Assembly: GCF_914767665.1 (NCBI RefSeq)
Contig: NC_059504.1
Span: forward strand, 8,062,501-8,126,500
DNA: 64,000 nt
Direction: 5' to 3'
Source of the DNA: Harmonia axyridis
Taxonomy: Eukaryota; Arthropoda; Insecta; Coleoptera; Coccinellidae
Position 1 is the first letter of the stretch, and the number at the start of each line of letters is the position of its first letter. Below the pieces are notes generated by a model. That model searched no databases and was not told the DNA's origin. It saw only the letters and a program-made list of their open reading frames with translations. Shown here piece after piece: positions 58,792 to 64,000 of the stretch. The translations under genes and the position numbers were made by a program.

Positions 58792-59056
58792 ATATCGTCG
58801 GCTAAGAGTGTAAATCTGCTATGTCCATAGTGAACAATTTCACATGAGACCAAAAAAACCGTACAGTACAGTGTTATAATAATAATAATAAGAGAGTTTA
58901 TTCATGAAAATACATTCAATAGAGTTTATTGAATGTATTTTCATGAATAAACTCTCTTATTATTATTATTATAACACTGTACTGTACGGTTTTTTTGGTC
59001 TCCTGTGAAATTGTTCATTATGGACATAGCAGATTTACACTCTTAGCCGACGATAT
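58792..59056. repeat. Near-perfect 265-bp palindrome (130-bp arms, 5-bp loop)
   Basis: The arms 58792-58921 and 58927-59056 are inverse copies with two mismatches seen (the CCATAGTGAAC/CCATAATGAAC and CACATGAGACC/CACAGGAGACC positions). The loop is GAGTT at 58922-58926. The arm contains an (ATA/TAT)n tract and GTACAGTACAGTG. There are no recognisable transposon ends and no TSD. Confidence 0.85.
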
Positions 59057-60454
59057 TATGAACGTGAATTATGAAAATTTCAAAGGATTCAAGTTCAAAT
59101 TCTTTCTGAATTGAATGATTATTTCAAATTTGCAGTTATCCTCCCAAAACCTTAAAATTGCTCTCATGGATTCAGAATACCTCACCAATTAAAAAAAATT
59201 GTTGCTGAAAAAATATACAACTGGAAATATTGAAAGTAAAAATATACTAATTTAGAAAATACTCCTTAATTATAATGAAGCCATAAAACCACTACCAATA
59301 ATTTGAAAAATTCAATGCTTCAAACTCAACTGAATAATATATATAAAAAGTTTTTTAATACCTGAAATAGACGAAAATAAAAGTTCTCTATGTATGACAG
59401 ACAGCTTTTAACCATTTGATTATCAAATTATACACATTTAAAACGTAAATTGTGAGAACTTTAGGGGGTGGTTACATTTTTTTTCTGGAATGATTCGAAT
59501 AATTCTACCCTTATATGGAATTTGCAGTTCAACTCCCATATTATAAACTCAAGTTTTAGGCGTCTACCTTCTCGAGAAGTTGAACGTTAGAGAAAAGTAA
59601 TAATTTTGTCCTGTAAATTTCAGAATGACCATAATAAAACAATCCTTTATTAATAGATCTTTAACCCACCTAAACGAATACGACTGAAAATATCACCAAC
59701 AAACTATAACTAAATATTTTTCAACCTTCTATGCAATCATTGAATCCAGATACCTAACTTTTATTCGAAATATCCTTCAATTCCTTGAAACGCTCAAGGC
59801 CCTCCCAAAGCTAGATCCACCCACTATAATTCTATAATAAGTGTTCGAATTCAACAATCGCTATCCGAGATAATTGATCGTCTTACTTTTACCACAAGCA
59901 ACCCCATCATTTGTTTGAAACCATTCGAAAACTCCTCATTTAGATCCTTTCCAGGATCACGGGTTGTGTCGCACAGACGCTTTTGTCTCTCTGAAACAAT
60001 AAAGCCAGTCTCACAACGCTCAAATGGCCTGAAATTATGTCATAAAAAAATTAATGTCTCGGGCCATATGATATTACGGTAAATTATACGTTTATGGAAG
60101 AGATCATGAAATAAAGTATCTTCAAAACGATATTTAATCATAACAATTATTCAATGTCAGTCTTCTCCTAGGATTTTCGTTATTCCAGGTAAATTGAGGA
60201 TGCTGGAGATAATGACTGGTACCCAGATACACTTGAGAGTTTGTAATAGTTGTTTTCGCTGCCTGTAGCGTTGGATGGTGACGCCACTTTTCGAAAATTG
60301 TTCTCTTGAAATATTATATTGATATTAATTCAGGGAAATGTTTGAACTTTCACCTTCAGATCTCAAGTTTTTAAATGAAACGAGATAGTATGATTTGATT
60401 TCGAAGTTATAAATCAACATTGTTGAAAAAAAATTGGGTAAAGATCTCAGGTGA
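59057..60454. other. Non-coding stretch with a candidate regulatory patch
   Basis: No gene. The segment 59790-60120 is less AT-rich and repeat-free (CAGGATCACGGGTTGTGTCG; CTGAAACAATAAAGCC; CCATATGATATTACGG; CGTTTATGG, Hox/caudal-like), a candidate enhancer. The rest is AT-rich. Confidence 0.3.
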
Positions 60455-61700
60455 AGTCAGTTTATAACTAATAATTTCTGAAATGATGATTTAATCGCCA
60501 AACTTCAATTTTCAATTTTCGTGATATACATAATCATATCGATTGAAAAAAAAACATATAAACTCCTCATGAGAGAACTTTTACATTTTTTCATTTTTAA
60601 GGGTGTAGGTATTGCGTATTTGAGTAAAAATTTTGGACATAAAAATTTTTGGGTGAGAACGGTAGTTGGATAATTAGAGATCGTTTATTTTTACACCATT
60701 CACCGACTTTTCGTAGAACTCACAGTTTAAGAGAATACTATACTCGAAATTTCGGAAAAATCAGTAAAAATTGAATTTCTTCACGAGAATCGTTTGATCT
60801 CCTAAAATATTAGTTACAGACCCCTCAAATAAAAACGTTTTTCGAACATCGAGTTATGATCTGAAACATGATGAGGTTTCCAGTCCCAATCTTGAGTCCA
60901 GAAGAAAAGGAACCTCGAGAAAAATTATCTCAGTATTTTTTCAGAATTCCAGTTTATGGCTAATTATTTCTGAAATAATGTTTTTAGTTTTAATCGCCAA
61001 ACTTCAAGCATTTTCGGGATCTATATAATCATATCAAATAAAAGACAGGTATAAACCCCCCATGAAAGAATTCTTCCCTTTTTTGATTTTTTAAGGGATA
61101 GGTATTGCGTATTTGAGTAAAAATTTTGGACTTGAAAATGTTTGGGTGAGAACGGAATTTGGATAATTAGAGATCGTTTATTTTCACACCATTCACCGAT
61201 TTTTCGTAGAACTCACAGTTTAAGAGAAAACTAAACTCGAAATTTTGCAAAAATCAGTAAAAATTGAATTTCTTCTTGAGAATTGTTTTATCTCCTAAAA
61301 TATTAGTTACAGACCCCTCAAATAAAAACGTTTTACGAATATCGAGTTATGATCTAAATTTTGATGTGGTTTTCAGTCCGTATCTCGAGTTCAGAAGAAA
61401 AGGCAGCCCCGAGAAAAATCATCTAAATTTTTTTTCAAATTTCAGTTTATAACCAATCATTTCTGAAATAATGTTTTAATCGCCAAACTTCAAGCATTTT
61501 CGTGATCTACGTCATGATATCGATTGAAAAAACATATAAACTCCTCATAAAAGAACTTTTACATTTTTTGAATTTTTAAGAGTTAGGTATGGCGTATTTC
61601 AGTGAAAATTTTGGATAATGAGAGATCGTTTATTTTTACACTATTCACTGGTTTCTCGTAGAACTCACAGTTTAAGAGAAAACTAAACTCGAAATTTTCT
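60455..61700. repeat. Tandem satellite S, array 2 (diverged units)
   Basis: Two full and one or two partial units have a period of about 490 bp. Landmarks are TCTCCTAAAATATTAGTTAC (60800 and 61292), AGACCCCTCAAATAAAAACG, CTTCAAGCATTTTCG, AGAGATCGTTTATTTT and CGTAGAACTCACAGTTTAAG. Each has a clear counterpart in array 1 at 38900-41320, in the same order and orientation. The frame at 61264-61452 is satellite, not a gene. Confidence 0.8.
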
Positions 61701-62198
61701 TGTTCATTCATGCTCCAATTGTACCCTTAGAGACCACATAATTGTATAATGCAATACGTTGTATCTAAGAGGAAAGTTTGGCTTTCTTGCATTTACTCAC
61801 TCTGCATATAGCCTTGTAGGTTTTTGCTGTTTGTAGTGACAGTATTGAATCGTCCAGTTAAAGTAGTTCAGTCATTAGAATAAGCCATAGAGTAATAAAC
61901 ATAGATGAGGGAGTATTCGCAATTTTTACATGTCCCCAACATGGTTAGATTAGGTACGTTGTCGGATTGTGATATATTTTCAAATCCACAATTTTACTAT
62001 ATAGTTATGAATGTATATTATATCTATTGAATATAATATATTTATTTGAGCGATTCTCGATTAAATATGCAAATTTGAATATTTGGAATCCGATATTTTT
62101 CCTAATTGTGGAATTTATAATAAGCAGAATATTTATTATTTTCTGTATCTACCTGCTGAAATCCAAGGTTTGGCAACTAGTGTCATCGGTTGTTTTAA

Positions 62199-63339
62199 CT
62201 CTTTGCGGTACAGGAATTCCAGTGAAAATAGAACCCTAGCGGTACAAGAAAATTTTTATTCGAAAAAACGAAGATTGATGGGACATATTGATTCGTTACA
62301 TCATAATGACAGTAAATCAAGCTTGAAAAAAAATCTGAGGTTAATTGACAAAAAAATAGAGGGTGGTGCAGTTTTTGAACCAGCATACTTATGTGAGTGA
62401 TTTCATTCGAAAAAAAAATAAAACTGAATTCTGCCTTTTTTTTATTTTTCAAATAACATTTCTATAAAATAATTTTCTATGATGAGTTTGAAAGCAGCTC
62501 TTATTTTTCCCTAGACACAGGGGAACTTCGCATACACTGCATTGCCAGTTTGTTCTCACATCTGACTTTTTTGTGCTGCAATGCGCACATCTTCTGCGGC
62601 TTGTCCTCATTGGTTGATGTGTACTTTCTGTTAGTCTCACCGACGGTATTTTTTTATGCCCATCATGGCAAATTGTCACTTGTGTTCCATTCATCCTCAT
62701 CTGAATGAAAGCTCAATTCTACATTGCCATCCTCCTCTTCAAGTAATTCGACCGTATCGTCTTCCAAGTCGCTGTCGTTGTCCGAAACATTATTGGAAGG
62801 TATCGAAACACAGTCACCATTCTCAATTCGCTCAATTTCATCGTAAAACTCATCTACTGACATTCCGACCAAATTGAATGAGGGAGGTTCATTCCTTCTA
62901 TTCATAATGCACTGCAGTACGGTGGTACAATTTTTGAACACCTAAAATTGTGATTCAAAACGCACCAAATCAAGGTACAGAACCAAAAAAAATATACACA
63001 TACCTTCAATAAGTCCTGTAGACTATATTCCACTAGTTTTCTGAAGTATATTTCAAAAGAATAACGTTTTCACACTAAAAGAATATCGCGTAAGCCGGCC
63101 GCGGCGGAATGATACAAATCATACGCATTTCTCGAATGAACAACCGTTTCCAGTCAAAACAAAATGAGTCATAATACTCTGTATAACCCAATAAACGGTC
63201 CGCAATAGTGGTGTACGATTTAAACCCGTGTCCCTTTTAGGTAGAAGACTGAATATATGGTGGTTTAAATTTTACCCCACCGTCCTGCACCGTACAAAAA
63301 AAGCGTGGTTCAAAATTTGAACCACTGTACTTGAAAGAG
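62199..63339 (-). mobile_element. Internally deleted piggyBac element at a TTAA site
   Basis: TTAA lies at 62195-62198 and 63340-63343. The ends CTCTTTGCGGTACAG and CTCTTTCAAGTACAG (inverse) form a short terminal repeat. The 1141-bp element carries the transposase N-terminus and C-terminus on the minus strand with the catalytic DDE_Tnp_1_7 core missing. The host repeat R resumes exactly on both sides, so the boundaries are certain. Confidence 0.9.
62449..62941 (-). pseudogene. piggyBac transposase N- and C-terminal ends fused by an internal deletion
   Basis: An N-terminal frame (62663-62941) has the acidic leader typical of piggyBac proteins (MSVDEFYDEIERIENGD, DNDSDLEDDTVELLEEEDGN). Within about 40 bp it passes, in another frame, to the C-terminal frame (62449-62700): SVRLTESTHQP, then the Cys/His-rich end RCAHCSTKKSDVRTNWQC, SVCEVPLCLGKNKSCF and THH. 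That last block is the zinc-binding C-terminal domain of piggyBac transposases, which binds element ends. About 400 residues including the catalytic aspartates are absent. Transposition would need enzyme in trans. Confidence 0.85.
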
Positions 63340-63612
63340 TTAAGTCGTTCGGCGCGCTTGAAGTTTGTTTTCTGAATTTCTGATATATTTAGGTATTTAT
63401 TTCAATATATTTTGAGTTAATATAAAACGTTGATTCACTATGGGACACAAGAAGTGCGATCTTTGTGGAAAATTCGCGTATTGAGTGAAATATCGTATCA
63501 CTGATATGTTTTCATTTCCGCGCCCTTCATATCAAATCTGATAGTTCATGTTGGGGACAAAATTAGCCAACTGAAAACGACATATGCTCCCTCTATCTAT
63601 GTTTATTACTCT

Positions 63613-64000
63613 GAGCAGTAAACCAAGAATGCAAACATTTCTTTTAACAAGAAAAAAGACTTTCCCGAAATCGTAACGGTTCATCCCTGATAGAATCATG
63701 GCAAACCATACATCGTTCACTACCACCAATGGTGCATCTGGAAAAAAGAAGACCGAAAACAAGAGCATTACATTTATACTAACCGACGTTAAGCAAGAAC
63801 AATTGTTTTCTGCGATGCTACTGTTCGCGACAAGATTTACGTTATGCCATTCAGGCTACATGTTGCCCAAACAAGTACTCAACATCCACACAACAGCAAT
63901 CCGTCGAAGACTCCACTGGTCGACCAGCAGAGCGGGACTGGGCCCCCAGATCTATGGTCGGAACCGCGCACTTGGCATTGTTACTTCTTCTTCTTTATTT
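63613..64000. other. Right-edge stretch, GC-richer after 63780
   Basis: The segment 63780-63990 is clearly less AT-rich (AGACTCCACTGGTCGACCAG; GGGACTGGGCCCCCAGATC) and repeat-free. It is cut by the window edge. It may be an exon or regulatory element, but no frame or domain could be assigned. Confidence 0.3.

Larger units (their letters stand above)
61889..63612 (-). mobile_element. 580-bp terminal-inverted-repeat element R, copy 3, split by a piggyBac
   Basis: The ends are AGAGTAATAAACATAGATGAGG and CCCTCTATCTATGTTTATTACTCT. It matches copies 1 and 2 in the reverse direction on both sides of the insert. Removing 62199-63339 plus one TTAA leaves 579 bp, the standard length. Confidence 0.85.

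Noticed and set aside
13545..62090. Octamer-like ATTTGCATAT inside element R copies as transposon-borne POU sites
   Set aside because: Present in copies 1 and 3 but changed in copy 2, and octamers are expected by chance several times in 64 kb of AT-rich DNA.
62027..62400. A 70-105 codon plus-strand frame near the piggyBac
   Set aside because: It runs across the junction between element R and the piggyBac insertion, so it cannot be an original gene.

Overview
This is an AT-rich insect (arthropod) nuclear segment. It holds one clear, intact protein-coding gene and dozens of transposon remnants. The gene, on the minus strand at 23721-24938, encodes a class III POU-homeodomain transcription factor of the ventral veins lacking/drifter type (Drosophila vvl, Bombyx POU-M1/SGF-3). 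It is a single uninterrupted reading frame with a GC-richer 5' flank at about 25040-25600 that carries a perfect cAMP-response-element palindrome. No other convincing host gene is seen in the roughly 23 kb on its 3' side or the 39 kb on its 5' side. A gene desert around vvl fits the large regulatory landscapes known for this locus in insects. A beetle or related insect is plausible, but species cannot be fixed from sequence alone.

Left part (1-23500): a partial reading frame with one stop at the left edge; a short hAT element with terminal repeats and an 8-bp target duplication (539-1254); an old transposase scrap; and three copies (A, B, C) of an internally deleted mariner-related element whose catalytic spacing I count as DD41D. 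A hAT copy is interrupted by a 410-bp unclassified element. Further right are a 580-bp terminal-inverted-repeat (TIR) element, a 600-bp foldback, and a three-level nest at 17194-19922: a foldback-type element containing a 'CACGGGCGTAGCCAGG' element containing DD41D copy D. At 20272-20469 a short coding-looking ORF may be an exon of an unknown gene.

Middle (25600-45700): mostly non-coding DNA with a 237-bp MITE with a perfect 8-bp duplication, a second 580-bp TIR element, a 1.9-kb element with ~115-bp terminal repeats, a roughly 475-bp-period tandem satellite (38900-41320), and a nearly full-length but dead Tc1-like DD34E element.

Right part (45700-64000): a dead DD34D mariner; a second mariner split by DD41D copy E; two LINE tails; another hAT copy; two large foldbacks, one with its empty site preserved at a paralogous locus in this same window; a near-perfect palindrome with 130-bp arms; a second array of the same satellite family; and a third 580-bp TIR element split at TTAA by an internally deleted piggyBac.

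The elements do not work together as a pathway. What they give is a readable insertion stratigraphy around a conserved developmental gene. Several isolated, less AT-rich, repeat-free patches are flagged as candidate enhancers, but that is inference only.
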